Shown here piece after piece: positions 13,741 through 20,774 of a stretch of 20,774 nucleotides of DNA. The translations under genes and the position numbers were made by a program. Each line of letters begins with the position of its first letter. Position 1 is the first letter of the stretch. Source of the stretch: Steroidobacteraceae bacterium (lineage in GTDB: Bacteria > Pseudomonadota > Gammaproteobacteria > Steroidobacterales > Steroidobacteraceae). The notes under the pieces are model-generated. The model was not told where the DNA came from. It did no database searches and saw nothing but the letters and a program-made list of their open reading frames with translations. The stretch lies in assembly GCA_013044085.1 (NCBI GenBank), contig JABEVI010000154.1, positions 1 to 20,774 on the forward strand, written 5' to 3'.

Positions 13741-15108
13741 ATGCGCCGGAGCCTCGTCCTTTGGTCAGCCACGTCCGCGCTCGCCGGCTTTCTGTTCGGC
13801 TTCGACACGGTCGTCATCTCCGGTGCCGAACAAAAGATCCAGGCCATTTGGCATCTGAGCGCCGGTATCCAGGGCATTGCGATTGGTGCCGCGCTCTACG
13901 GTACGGTGATCGGCGCACTCACGGGCGGTTATCCTACTGACCGCTTCGGACGCCGCGCAACCTTGTTGATGATCGGCGTGCTGTATCTGTTGGGCGCGCT
14001 CGGGTCGAGTCTTGCGACCAACGTCGGAACCTTCATCGTCGCACGCGTGATCGGCGGACTCGGCATCGGCATCTCGACCGTCGCCGCACCCCTCTATATC
14101 GCCGAGATCGCTCCGGCCGGCCTGCGCGGACGCCTCGCCGGCATGTTCCAATTCAACATCGTCTTCGGCATCTTGATTGCATTCCTGTCGAACGCCCTGC
14201 TGGCGCGCGTCGGCGAGAACGCCTGGCGCTGGATGCTCGGCGTCGCCGCGGTGCCGTCGCTCGTCTATACGCTGCTCTGCCTAACCCTGCCGGAGAGCCC
14301 GCGCTGGTTGATGGTTCGCGCCGGCAGGCCGGAGGCGGGTCGTGCGCTGCTCAGGCGCATCCGCCCGGAAGCGAGCCAGGCGGCGATCGAAGCGCAGGCG
14401 CAGGCGATCCTCTCAGCCTCGACGCGCGACTCGGGTCCCGGACGATTCTGGAGCCGGCGCCTGCGCAAACCGATCCTGCTCGGGATGCTCATTGCATTCT
14501 TCAACCAGATGTCCGGGATCAACGCGATCCTGTACTTCGCGCCGCGCATCTTCCGCATGACCGGCCTGGGCGCACATGCGGCCCTGCTTGATTCGGTCGG
14601 CATAGGCCTCACCAATCTCGTGTTCACCTTCATCGGCCTGTGGCTGATCGACCGGATCGGCCGCAGAACGCTGCTGTTCATCGGCTCGATCGGCTACATC
14701 GTCTCGCTGCTGCTCGTCTCCTGGGCGTTCTACACGGCGCGGTACGCGCTCGTGCCGCCATGCATTTTCTCCTTCATCGCGGCACACGCCGTAGGTCAGG
14801 GCGCCGTGATCTGGGTATACATCTCCGAGATTTTCCCGAACCGCTACCGCGCGGAGGGACAGTCGCTCGGCAGCTTCACGCACTGGACCTTCGCCGCGCT
14901 GCTGACCTCATTCTTCCCGGAGATCGTCAGCGTCTTTCCCACCTACCTGGTATTCGGATTCTTCGCCCTGATGATGATGCTGCAATTGCTCTGGGTGTTG
15001 ACGATGGTCGTCGAGACCAAGGGCGTGCCGCTCGAGGAAATCCAGCGCCGTCTCGGCATCCAGGATGACGCGACGGCCGCCGGGGTCGTGAACGCTCAGC
15101 GATATTGA
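13741..15108 (+). CDS. Sugar porter MFS transporter (proton symporter or facilitator of glucose/maltose-type sugars)
   Basis: Inner-membrane transporter of 455 residues with twelve predicted helices, sugar porter family (XylE/GlcP/GLUT type). Signatures in order: GFLFGFDTVVISGA in helix 1, DRFGRRATLL in the 2-3 loop, PESPRWLM before the central loop, NQMSGINAILYFAPRIF in helix 7, DRIGRRTLL in the 8-9 loop, YISEIFPNRYRAEGQSLG and the C-terminal VETKGVPLEEIQ. The ATG at 13741 has GGGGGAG 6 bp upstream and places helix 1 at residues 4-20; a longer upstream frame overlaps the SIMPL gene and adds no transporter sequence. Next to pullulanase and alpha-glucosidase it most likely imports glucose, maltose or a related alpha-glucoside. 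The 3' end overlaps the convergent pullulanase by 13 bp. Confidence 0.93.
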   Translation: MRRSLVLWSATSALAGFLFGFDTVVISGAEQKIQAIWHLSAGIQGIAIGAALYGTVIGALTGGYPTDRFGRRATLLMIGVLYLLGALGSSLATNVGTFIVARVIGGLGIGISTVAAPLYIAEIAPAGLRGRLAGMFQFNIVFGILIAFLSNALLARVGENAWRWMLGVAAVPSLVYTLLCLTLPESPRWLMVRAGRPEAGRALLRRIRPEASQAAIEAQAQAILSASTRDSGPGRFWSRRLRKPILLGMLIAFFNQMSGINAILYFAPRIFRMTGLGAHAALLDSVGIGLTNLVFTFIGLWLIDRIGRRTLLFIGSIGYIVSLLLVSWAFYTARYALVPPCIFSFIAAHAVGQGAVIWVYISEIFPNRYRAEGQSLGSFTHWTFAALLTSFFPEIVSVFPTYLVFGFFALMMMLQLLWVLTMVVETKGVPLEEIQRRLGIQDDATAAGVVNAQRY

Positions 15109-17912
15109 ACGAACACGGCAGTCGTTCTCGGCGGAACCGTGAACACGCCGGCGCTCGAGGTGGACGTGAAGTTCCAGCCCGTCTTCAAGACCGCATCGGA
15201 ACCGGACGCCTGCACCGGATCGAGGTAGACCTGCCCTGATGCGGTGCCCTTCGCGTCGCCGGCGTAGGCGGCGATCGGGTAGGACTGTTGCTGGTTGCTG
15301 GCGTTGAAGAGCACGACGACGCTGCTGAAGCCGGAATTCGACGTGCAGGCGCCGATGCCCGAGATCCGTTCGACGATCAAGCCGTGGATCTGGGCGCTCG
15401 CGTCCGGGAAGCTGACGCAGGCATCGATCGCAGCCGCACTCGGCAGCCGGAAGAGATCCGTGTCCTTGCGGATCTGCAGGAATTCCTGGAACGCCGCGCT
15501 CGTCGCGAGAATCGTCGCGGGATCCGGCACCGGTCGCGAATTCAGCAACGGGCCGAGCGTCGCGGCGTCCGCCGCATTGTTGCCGGTGTTCTGCGGCGGC
15601 AAGCCGACCGCCCAGTTGTTTGTCGAACCGTCCCAGTGGATGCCGTTGAAGTAATCCTCCGAGCGGTAGCTGTTGCTGTCGCCGGACTTCGAGCGCAACA
15701 AGTCGTCTCCGCCCTGAATGAACGCGACGCCCTGGGAGAGTGCGACGAGCGAAAGACCGACGACCTGGGCGCGAGCGGCGTCGGCAACACTCACCGAGGC
15801 CGGCTGTTTGTACTCGCTGACGTCGAAAAGGGTCTCGTTGTCATGTGATGAAACGTAGACGATGTTCTCCTGCGGCGACACGGTATAGCCGGTCGGCGAA
15901 CCGAAGTAATCGACGCCGGCACCGGTCACGCCCGGGCGCAGCGGAAAGTTGGCGAGATTGCCGGCCAGGCCGATGCGAATGCGATCCTGCAGGGCGAACA
16001 ATGCATCGCCCGCATCGCCGCTGCAATCCGGATTGGTGGCCGCATCCACCGTGTTCATATCGTAGCAAAGACCGTTGATGAAGCCCTGATGCGCCCGCAT
16101 CGCGCTGCCGGAATCAAACGGCCCGCCTCCGCGGACGGCGTCCCGCAGCCGATCGTTGAAGGATCCGATGCCGGTGCCGCCGAGGTTCAGCTGGCTCGAG
16201 GGCACGATCACCGAGGCCACCTGGCTCGGAGCGGTCCAGCCCTCCCCGAAGATCACGGCGTTGCCCCGTCCGTCCTGTGCGGCCACCTGGTCGACCGCGC
16301 TCGCTGCGGCGATCATCACGGGGCGCGGGATCAGATACATCTGATCGAAGCGAAAGCCGTCGACCTTGTAGCTCCCGGCCCAGACCCTCAAGGTGTCGAT
16401 CATGAGCTTCGCCATCATCGTCCGCTCGGTGGCGGTGTCGGAACAGCAGGAGTTGTTCTCGACCGCACCGTTCGCATCGAGCCGGTAGTAATAGCCTGGC
16501 ACGATCTCGTCGAGCACCGAATACGGATTCTGGCCGCTGCTGCTGGTGTGCGGATAGACGACATCCATGATCACGCGCAGCCCGATACCGTGCAGGGCCT
16601 GGACCATCTGGCGAAACTCACGCACCCGCGCAAGACCGTCCTGCGGCGCGCTCGAATAGCTGCCCTGCGGTGCGCCGTAATGGAACGGGTCGTAACCCCA
16701 GTTGTAACAGGAACCCGCCTGTGTGTTGACGACGTCGAGCTGAGCCTGCAGACCCGCACCGGTGCTCGGCGTGATCACCGGAGTGGTGCAATTCACCTCG
16801 TCGACCGAGGAGAAATTCGCGACCGGCATGAGTTCGACATGCGTCAGACCGGCATGCGCGAGCGCCGCCAGATGCGTCATGCCCTCCGAGGAGGTGTCGG
16901 TGAAGGCCAGGTATTTGCCGACGTCGGCGGCCGGGACCGAAGGATCGCGCGATGAGAAGTCCCGAACGTGCAATTCGTAGATGACGCTGTCGGTCGGCAC
17001 CGCCGCAGTCGGCAACAACGTTCCGGGCCAGCCGGCCGGCTGCGTCGCCGCATCGGCGAGATTCGCCACCATCGAATATTGACCGTTCGCATTGAGCGTC
17101 ACCGAGTAAGGATCCGTGACCGTATTCGTGACGATCGCGCCAGCGGCGCCCACCGCACGGGTGAACACCTTGACCGTATAGGTGTAGTACGCGCTGTTCG
17201 TCCAGCCGGCATTCGCGGCCGTATAGGACCACACACCGGTGCCAGGATCGAATTGCATCGGCTCGATGGTCGCGCTCGTCGAGGTGGCGTTTGGATAGAC
17301 GTTCAGGCTCACGGACTGCGCGGTTGGCGCCCACAAACGGAAAGTCGGCGCATCGCTCGATGCATCGAAGCTCAAACCGAGCGGCACGCTCGCGGCACTG
17401 GCGTAGACGGCGTCCAGAACGGGTCCGGTTTGCACCTCGGTTGCCGCTGACGGCGCGCCGCTCGAGTACTGCACGACCATGATCTGGTCCTCGAGTACAT
17501 TGCCGATCTTCGCTGCGGTCGCCGCCGGCACCGTCAGCACCAACGCCGATGCGTATTGCGGAAAGGCGGCCAGTTGCGTGCTCGTGAGGGTTCCGGGCGA
17601 GAGGACATCACCGGATGCATTGTCGGCTCCGCTGACACCGGCACTCGTCGGCGAGAGGCTCGCATTCAGCGAATAAAACAGCCGATAGCTCGCGCCCTGC
17701 GCAGCGCCGGGCCAGACGATCGTCGTCGCATCGAGCCAGACGGCTTGTGCGCCCGACACGGCGATCGGCACGGAGGGCGGCGCGGGTGGCGGTGGCGTCG
17801 AAGTGCCGCCTCCGCCGCCGCCGCCCGAACAACCCGACAGCATCGCCGCCGCAATCATCGAGCCGAAACCGAAGCGGCGAAGCGATGCGTTCACCCTCGA
17901 CATGCGGATCAT
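15096..17912 (-). CDS. pulA: Type I pullulanase lipoprotein (GH13_13-like, PulA type)
   Basis: Cleaves alpha-1,6 branches of pullulan, amylopectin and limit dextrins; predicted exported lipoprotein of 938 residues. Lipobox LSGC with Cys28, then a Gly7 and Pro-rich linker (29-49). N-terminal pullulanase domain about 50-180, CBM48-like domain about 185-285 (FRLWAPTAQSVSLNVYP), catalytic barrel from about 308 (SVIYELHVRDFS). It carries the type I pullulanase signature YNWGYDP (403-409). Region I is DVVYPHT (450-456, Pro where Asn is usual), region II VDGFRFD with nucleophile Asp523, region III IFGEGW with acid/base Glu557, region IV SSHDNE with Asp691. Strong resemblance to Klebsiella PulA around the CCSD site. 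Start ATG 17912 is preceded by AAGGGGGGG, so I chose it over the upstream ATG at 17942. Divergent from the glucosidase. Confidence 0.94.
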   Translation of the reverse strand: MIRMSRVNASLRRFGFGSMIAAAMLSGCSGGGGGGGTSTPPPPAPPSVPIAVSGAQAVWLDATTIVWPGAAQGASYRLFYSLNASLSPTSAGVSGADNASGDVLSPGTLTSTQLAAFPQYASALVLTVPAATAAKIGNVLEDQIMVVQYSSGAPSAATEVQTGPVLDAVYASAASVPLGLSFDASSDAPTFRLWAPTAQSVSLNVYPNATSTSATIEPMQFDPGTGVWSYTAANAGWTNSAYYTYTVKVFTRAVGAAGAIVTNTVTDPYSVTLNANGQYSMVANLADAATQPAGWPGTLLPTAAVPTDSVIYELHVRDFSSRDPSVPAADVGKYLAFTDTSSEGMTHLAALAHAGLTHVELMPVANFSSVDEVNCTTPVITPSTGAGLQAQLDVVNTQAGSCYNWGYDPFHYGAPQGSYSSAPQDGLARVREFRQMVQALHGIGLRVIMDVVYPHTSSSGQNPYSVLDEIVPGYYYRLDANGAVENNSCCSDTATERTMMAKLMIDTLRVWAGSYKVDGFRFDQMYLIPRPVMIAAASAVDQVAAQDGRGNAVIFGEGWTAPSQVASVIVPSSQLNLGGTGIGSFNDRLRDAVRGGGPFDSGSAMRAHQGFINGLCYDMNTVDAATNPDCSGDAGDALFALQDRIRIGLAGNLANFPLRPGVTGAGVDYFGSPTGYTVSPQENIVYVSSHDNETLFDVSEYKQPASVSVADAARAQVVGLSLVALSQGVAFIQGGDDLLRSKSGDSNSYRSEDYFNGIHWDGSTNNWAVGLPPQNTGNNAADAATLGPLLNSRPVPDPATILATSAAFQEFLQIRKDTDLFRLPSAAAIDACVSFPDASAQIHGLIVERISGIGACTSNSGFSSVVVLFNASNQQQSYPIAAYAGDAKGTASGQVYLDPVQASGSDAVLKTGWNFTSTSSAGVFTVPPRTTAVFVQYR

Positions 17913-17989
17913 CGCCCCCCCTTGAATTCTTGGCATATGCATGTGGCGCGAGGAAATTACACCAAGGCGATGGGACGGAGAAGAGGGCT

Positions 17990-18017
17990 ATTACAAGCGC
18001 ACACGTGCTTGTGGCAG
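17990..18017 (-). promoter_or_regulatory. Candidate pullulanase promoter with inverted repeat in the spacer
   Basis: On the minus strand CTGCCA (-35; complement of 18012-18017) and TGTAAT (-10; complement of 17990-17995) are 16 bp apart, each with 4-5 of 6 matches to the sigma-70 consensus. ACAAGC (17993-17998) and GCTTGT (18007-18012) form a 6-bp inverted repeat with 8-bp spacer that almost fills the gap between the boxes. Transcription would start about 70 bp before the ATG. Confidence 0.35.
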
Positions 18018-18086
18018 ACTAGCAAGCGATGAAACCCTGCGTTTACAGCCCCCGATCGCCCATCCGCGATCGAGGGTCGCCGGGAA

Positions 18087-18100
18087 TGTATACGTATGCA
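18087..18100. promoter_or_regulatory. Candidate LacI-family operator upstream of the alpha-glucosidase gene
   Basis: TGTATACGTATGCA matches its reverse complement at 12 of 14 positions and has the central CG typical of LacI-family sites. It is 65 bp before the glucosidase GTG. Its half-sites TGTATA/TGCATA resemble those of the site before the transporter (TGCAAT/TACAAA), giving a rough common half-site TGCAWA. Confidence 0.5.
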
Positions 18101-18165
18101 GCCCGAGCCGCGCGCCCCTTGTCACCCCACGGCGTCAGCCGCTCACAGACGGAGATCCTCCCGCA

Positions 18166-19791
18166 GTGAAACCGCAGGCCTGGTGGCAAGGTGCCATCAT
18201 TTACCAGATCTATCCGCGCAGCTATCTGGATACCAACGCCGATGGCGTCGGCGATCTGCCCGGCATCATCGAGCGACTGGAGTACGTTGCGAGCCTCGGC
18301 GTCGAGGCAATTTGGATATCGCCGTTCTTCAAGTCACCCATGGCGGATTTCGGCTATGACATCGCCGACTACCGCGAGGTCGACCCGTTGTTCGGCACGC
18401 TCGAGGATTTCGACCGGCTGCTCGTCAAGGCACACCGCCTCGGCTTGAAAGTCATGATCGACCAGGTGCTGAGCCACACATCGAGCGAGCACGGCTGGTT
18501 TCTCGAGAGTCGCTGCAGTCGGGAGAACCCGCGCGCGAATTGGTACGTGTGGGCGGATGCGCGCGCCGACGGCGGCCCTCCGAACAACTGGTTGTCGATA
18601 TTCGGCGGCGTCGCCTGGCAATGGGAGCCGAGGCGCGGCCAGTACTATCTGCACAACTTCCTCGTCGAGCAGCCGGACCTGAACTTCCACGAACCGGCGG
18701 TGCGCCATGCGGTTCTGCAGAACGTAAAATTCTGGCTGGATCGCGGTGTCGATGGGTTGCGCCTCGATGCAATAAATTTCTGCTTCCACGACCAACAACT
18801 GCGCAACAATCCGCCAAAGCCCGAGAACGAGCGCCAAGGCGGCGGCTTCCGCGCCGACAACCCTTACGCTTTCCAAACTCATATCTACGACAACACCCGG
18901 CCGGAGAATCTGCCATTTCTCGGCGAACTGCGCGCCCTGCTCGACCGCTATCCGGGCGTGGTTGCGCTCGGCGAGATCTCCTCGGAGAATTCGGTCGCGA
19001 CGATGGCCGAGTACACCCAACCGGGGCGTCTGCACATGGCCTACAGCTTCGAACTCCTGGGGGCCGACGGCACGCCCGCCCACATACGGCGCACCGTCGA
19101 GCACGCCGCCTGCGCCGAATCGGCCGCGGGCTGGCCGTGCTGGGCGATCTCCAACCACGATGTCGAGCGCGTGACCAGTCGCTGGGCGCGCGGCAAGACG
19201 CCGCCGCACTTCGCGACGTTCCTGACCGCGGTTGTCTGCTCGTTGCGCGGCGCCATTTGCATCTACCAGGGCGAGGAACTCGGGCTCGATGAAGCGGACG
19301 TTCCCTTCGAGGCGCTGCGCGACCCCTACGGCATCGCGTTCTGGCCAAGTTTCAAGGGTCGCGACGGCTGCCGAACGCCCATGCCCTGGCAGAACGCGCC
19401 GCACGGCGGCTTCAGCGCCGTCGCACCCTGGCTGCCGGTACCGGCGGCACATCTGCAGCGCGCCGCCGCGCTTCAAGAGGTCGACTCCGCATCGACCTTG
19501 AACGGATTTCGCCATTTCCATCGCTGGCGTAAACTACAGCCGGAACTGATCCACGGCGACATCCGGTTCCTGGCCGCGGATGAGCGTATGCTTGCCTTCG
19601 AACGTACGACGGGCGAATCTTCGATGATGGCGGTGTTCAATTTCTCCGGCGAACGTCAGCACATCGAACTCGCCGCGGCCGTCGGCGCCGAGGCGGTGAG
19701 CGGTCATGGATTGCCGGAAGGTGAACGGGATGGGGTCGTCGTGTCGATACCCTCTTTTGGCGCATTCTATGCCCGCATCCGTCGGGCCTGA
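18166..19791 (+). CDS. Cytoplasmic alpha-glucosidase (GH13 subfamily 23 type)
   Basis: Releases glucose from maltose, maltodextrins or other small alpha-glucosides in the cytoplasm (no signal peptide). From GTG 18166 it is 541 residues, the usual length of this group. It opens with WWQGAIIYQIYPRSYLDTNADGVGDLPGI-type sequence. Region I is MIDQVLSHTSS, nucleophile Asp201 in GLRLDAINF, acid/base Glu270 in ALGEISSEN and transition-state Asp332 in AISNHDVERV; these numbers are within one residue of those I recall for Halomonas HaG (202/271/333). The QxPDLNFHEPAVR stretch and MPWQN near 406-410 also fit. No other ATG/GTG upstream in frame gives family sequence; GGAG lies 11 bp before the GTG. The LacI gene follows 21 bp downstream on the same strand, so probably one operon. 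Confidence 0.94.
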   Translation: MKPQAWWQGAIIYQIYPRSYLDTNADGVGDLPGIIERLEYVASLGVEAIWISPFFKSPMADFGYDIADYREVDPLFGTLEDFDRLLVKAHRLGLKVMIDQVLSHTSSEHGWFLESRCSRENPRANWYVWADARADGGPPNNWLSIFGGVAWQWEPRRGQYYLHNFLVEQPDLNFHEPAVRHAVLQNVKFWLDRGVDGLRLDAINFCFHDQQLRNNPPKPENERQGGGFRADNPYAFQTHIYDNTRPENLPFLGELRALLDRYPGVVALGEISSENSVATMAEYTQPGRLHMAYSFELLGADGTPAHIRRTVEHAACAESAAGWPCWAISNHDVERVTSRWARGKTPPHFATFLTAVVCSLRGAICIYQGEELGLDEADVPFEALRDPYGIAFWPSFKGRDGCRTPMPWQNAPHGGFSAVAPWLPVPAAHLQRAAALQEVDSASTLNGFRHFHRWRKLQPELIHGDIRFLAADERMLAFERTTGESSMMAVFNFSGERQHIELAAAVGAEAVSGHGLPEGERDGVVVSIPSFGAFYARIRRA

Positions 19792-19812
19792 CGGAGCAAT
19801 GACCCGGTGACG

Positions 19813-20774
19813 ATGACACCGATGACTCGCAAGCGCCCGCTAGCCAAAGCCACCTCGCTCACCATCGCGCATTTGGCGGGCGTCTCGCAGCCGACGGTTT
19901 CGCGCGCGTTGCGCGGCAGCCCGATGGTCAACGCCGAGACCCGCAAGCGCATCGAAGCGATCGCGAGACAGCTGCGCTATTCGGTCGATCGGAACGCTTC
20001 GAGCCTGCGCTCACGGCAGACACACACCCTCGCGCTGCTGATATTCGAGGATCCGACACCGGACGATTCGCTGATCAACCCGTTTTTCCACTCGATGTTA
20101 GGCTCGATCACGCATGCCTGCGCGGAACGACGCTACGACCTGCTGGTGTCCTTCCAGCCGCATTCGAACGATGCAGCGGAGGATTTCGGCTGCGAGCACA
20201 AGACCGATGGAATCATTCTGCTCGGCTACGGCGACTACCACGATCATCGTTGGCGGCTCGAATCGCTTGCCGCCGCGGGCACGCATTTCGTGCGCTGGGG
20301 CCAGGTTCTCGACGGACAGCCCGGCAAGTCGATCGGCTGCGACAACTTCCGCGGCGGGTACGAAGCCGCGCGCCACCTGGCCGGATGCGGCCGGCGCCGG
20401 ATCGCGTTCCTGGGACACGCCACCAGCCACTATCCGGAGTTCCTCGAGCGCTTCCGCGGCTACCACCAGGCGCTTGCCGAGGCCGGCATCGCACCGCCCA
20501 CGCCGCTTCAGGTGGACGCGATCAGCACGGAGAGCGCGGGCCACGACGCGGCACGGCAGCTGCTCGACGGTGGCCGGCCATTCGACGCGATCCTCGGCGC
20601 AAGCGATTTGATCGCGATCGGCGCGATGCGCGCCTTGAAGGAACGCTCGGTGCGCATTCCGGCTGACGTTGCGGTGGTCGGGTTCGACGATTTGCCCGCC
20701 GCGAGCCTGGCGAGCCCCGCCCTGACCACCATCATGCAGGACACGAGGCTCGCGGGAGTCGTCCTGGTCGACAC
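19813..20774 (+). CDS. LacI-family transcriptional regulator, 3' truncated by the window end
   Basis: Repressor of the LacI/GalR family; 320 codons are visible and the frame is open at the last base, about 20-25 residues short of a normal end. The N-terminal helix-turn-helix is at about residues 15-45 (SLTIAHLAGVSQPTVSRALR), then the hinge region with YSVDRNASSLRSR. The periplasmic-binding-protein-like sugar domain follows: INPFFHSMLGSITHAC, GIILLGYGDY, CDNFRGGYEAARHLAGCGRRRIAFLG, ILGASDLIAIGAMRAL, VAVVGFDDLPAASLASPALTT, and finally MQDTRLAG. An earlier ATG at 19799 hits a stop after three codons, so 19813 (or 19822) is the start. Its place right after the glucosidase and two LacI-type palindromes nearby point to control of the alpha-glucan genes. 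Confidence 0.93.
   Translation, partial: MTPMTRKRPLAKATSLTIAHLAGVSQPTVSRALRGSPMVNAETRKRIEAIARQLRYSVDRNASSLRSRQTHTLALLIFEDPTPDDSLINPFFHSMLGSITHACAERRYDLLVSFQPHSNDAAEDFGCEHKTDGIILLGYGDYHDHRWRLESLAAAGTHFVRWGQVLDGQPGKSIGCDNFRGGYEAARHLAGCGRRRIAFLGHATSHYPEFLERFRGYHQALAEAGIAPPTPLQVDAISTESAGHDAARQLLDGGRPFDAILGASDLIAIGAMRALKERSVRIPADVAVVGFDDLPAASLASPALTTIMQDTRLAGVVLVD

Larger units (their letters stand above)
17913..18165. promoter_or_regulatory. Divergent control region between pullulanase and alpha-glucosidase
   Basis: 253 bp without a gene. It carries a C7 tract (17915-17921) that forms the pullulanase ribosome site, a candidate pullulanase promoter (17990-18017), an inverted repeat ACAAGC/GCTTGT (17993-18012) and a LacI-type palindrome (18087-18100). 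An open frame in phase with the glucosidase crosses it but shows no family similarity. Confidence 0.55.

Noticed and set aside
17941..18165. N-terminal extension of the alpha-glucosidase (75 extra codons in frame)
   Set aside because: The extension has no resemblance to the family, no signal peptide, and covers the divergent promoter and palindrome; the GTG at 18166 gives the family-typical start and length.
1..20774. Mobile elements, tRNA/rRNA genes, CRISPR arrays, toxin-antitoxin or phage-defence cassettes
   Set aside because: No transposase, integrase, direct-repeat array, tRNA-like cloverleaf or defence-family protein motif was seen on either strand.

Overview
The window (20.8 kb, GC-rich, densely packed) looks like a chromosomal segment of a gammaproteobacterium, probably from the Xanthomonadales/Nevskiales/Steroidobacterales side. 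This rests on codon style, on the gene families (Uup, TesB, class I photolyase, PulA-like pullulanase lipoprotein, GH13_23 glucosidase with a LacI regulator) and on very short intergenic gaps. The organism call is an inference from family resemblance, not from a marker gene. I see no rRNA, tRNA, CRISPR array, insertion sequence or prophage gene.

Left part (1-5446), housekeeping and lipid/redox genes. The 3' end of a GlcD/D2HGDH-type FAD-linked 2-hydroxyacid dehydrogenase is followed by a GNAT acetyltransferase. A minus-strand operon converges on them: ferredoxin-NADP reductase (type 2), acyl-CoA thioesterase II (tesB) and a 58-residue single-span membrane protein, with overlaps or tiny gaps. 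Divergent from that operon is a class I photolyase.

Middle part (5447-13585). An IclR-family regulator (MhpR-like) has a short AT-rich leader with an inverted repeat. A minus-strand pair follows, a compact MprF and a VirJ/AcvB-like periplasmic hydrolase, whose reading frames overlap. Together they should make, flip and hydrolyse lysyl (or other aminoacyl) phosphatidylglycerol. Next come a conserved small protein of unknown function, the ABC-F ATPase Uup (its start codon lies inside a 12-bp perfect inverted repeat with a competing hairpin and a tiny upstream ORF), a REC-PAS-HisKA_3 sensor kinase whose receiver lacks the phospho-acceptor Asp, and a secreted SIMPL-domain protein.

Right part (13586-20774), an alpha-glucan utilisation locus. 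It holds a sugar-porter MFS transporter, a cell-surface or periplasmic type I pullulanase lipoprotein, a cytoplasmic GH13_23 alpha-glucosidase and a LacI-family regulator running off the window end. The likely flow is debranching outside the inner membrane, import of small sugars, and final hydrolysis in the cytoplasm under LacI control. Two LacI-type palindromes with a central CG, one upstream of the transporter and one upstream of the glucosidase, fit a shared regulon.

Convergent pairs in this window end almost on top of each other (CTAG shared stops at 1743-1746 and 9478-9481, a 13-bp overlap at 15096-15108, a 4-bp gap at 6330-6333), leaving no room for ordinary intrinsic terminators.
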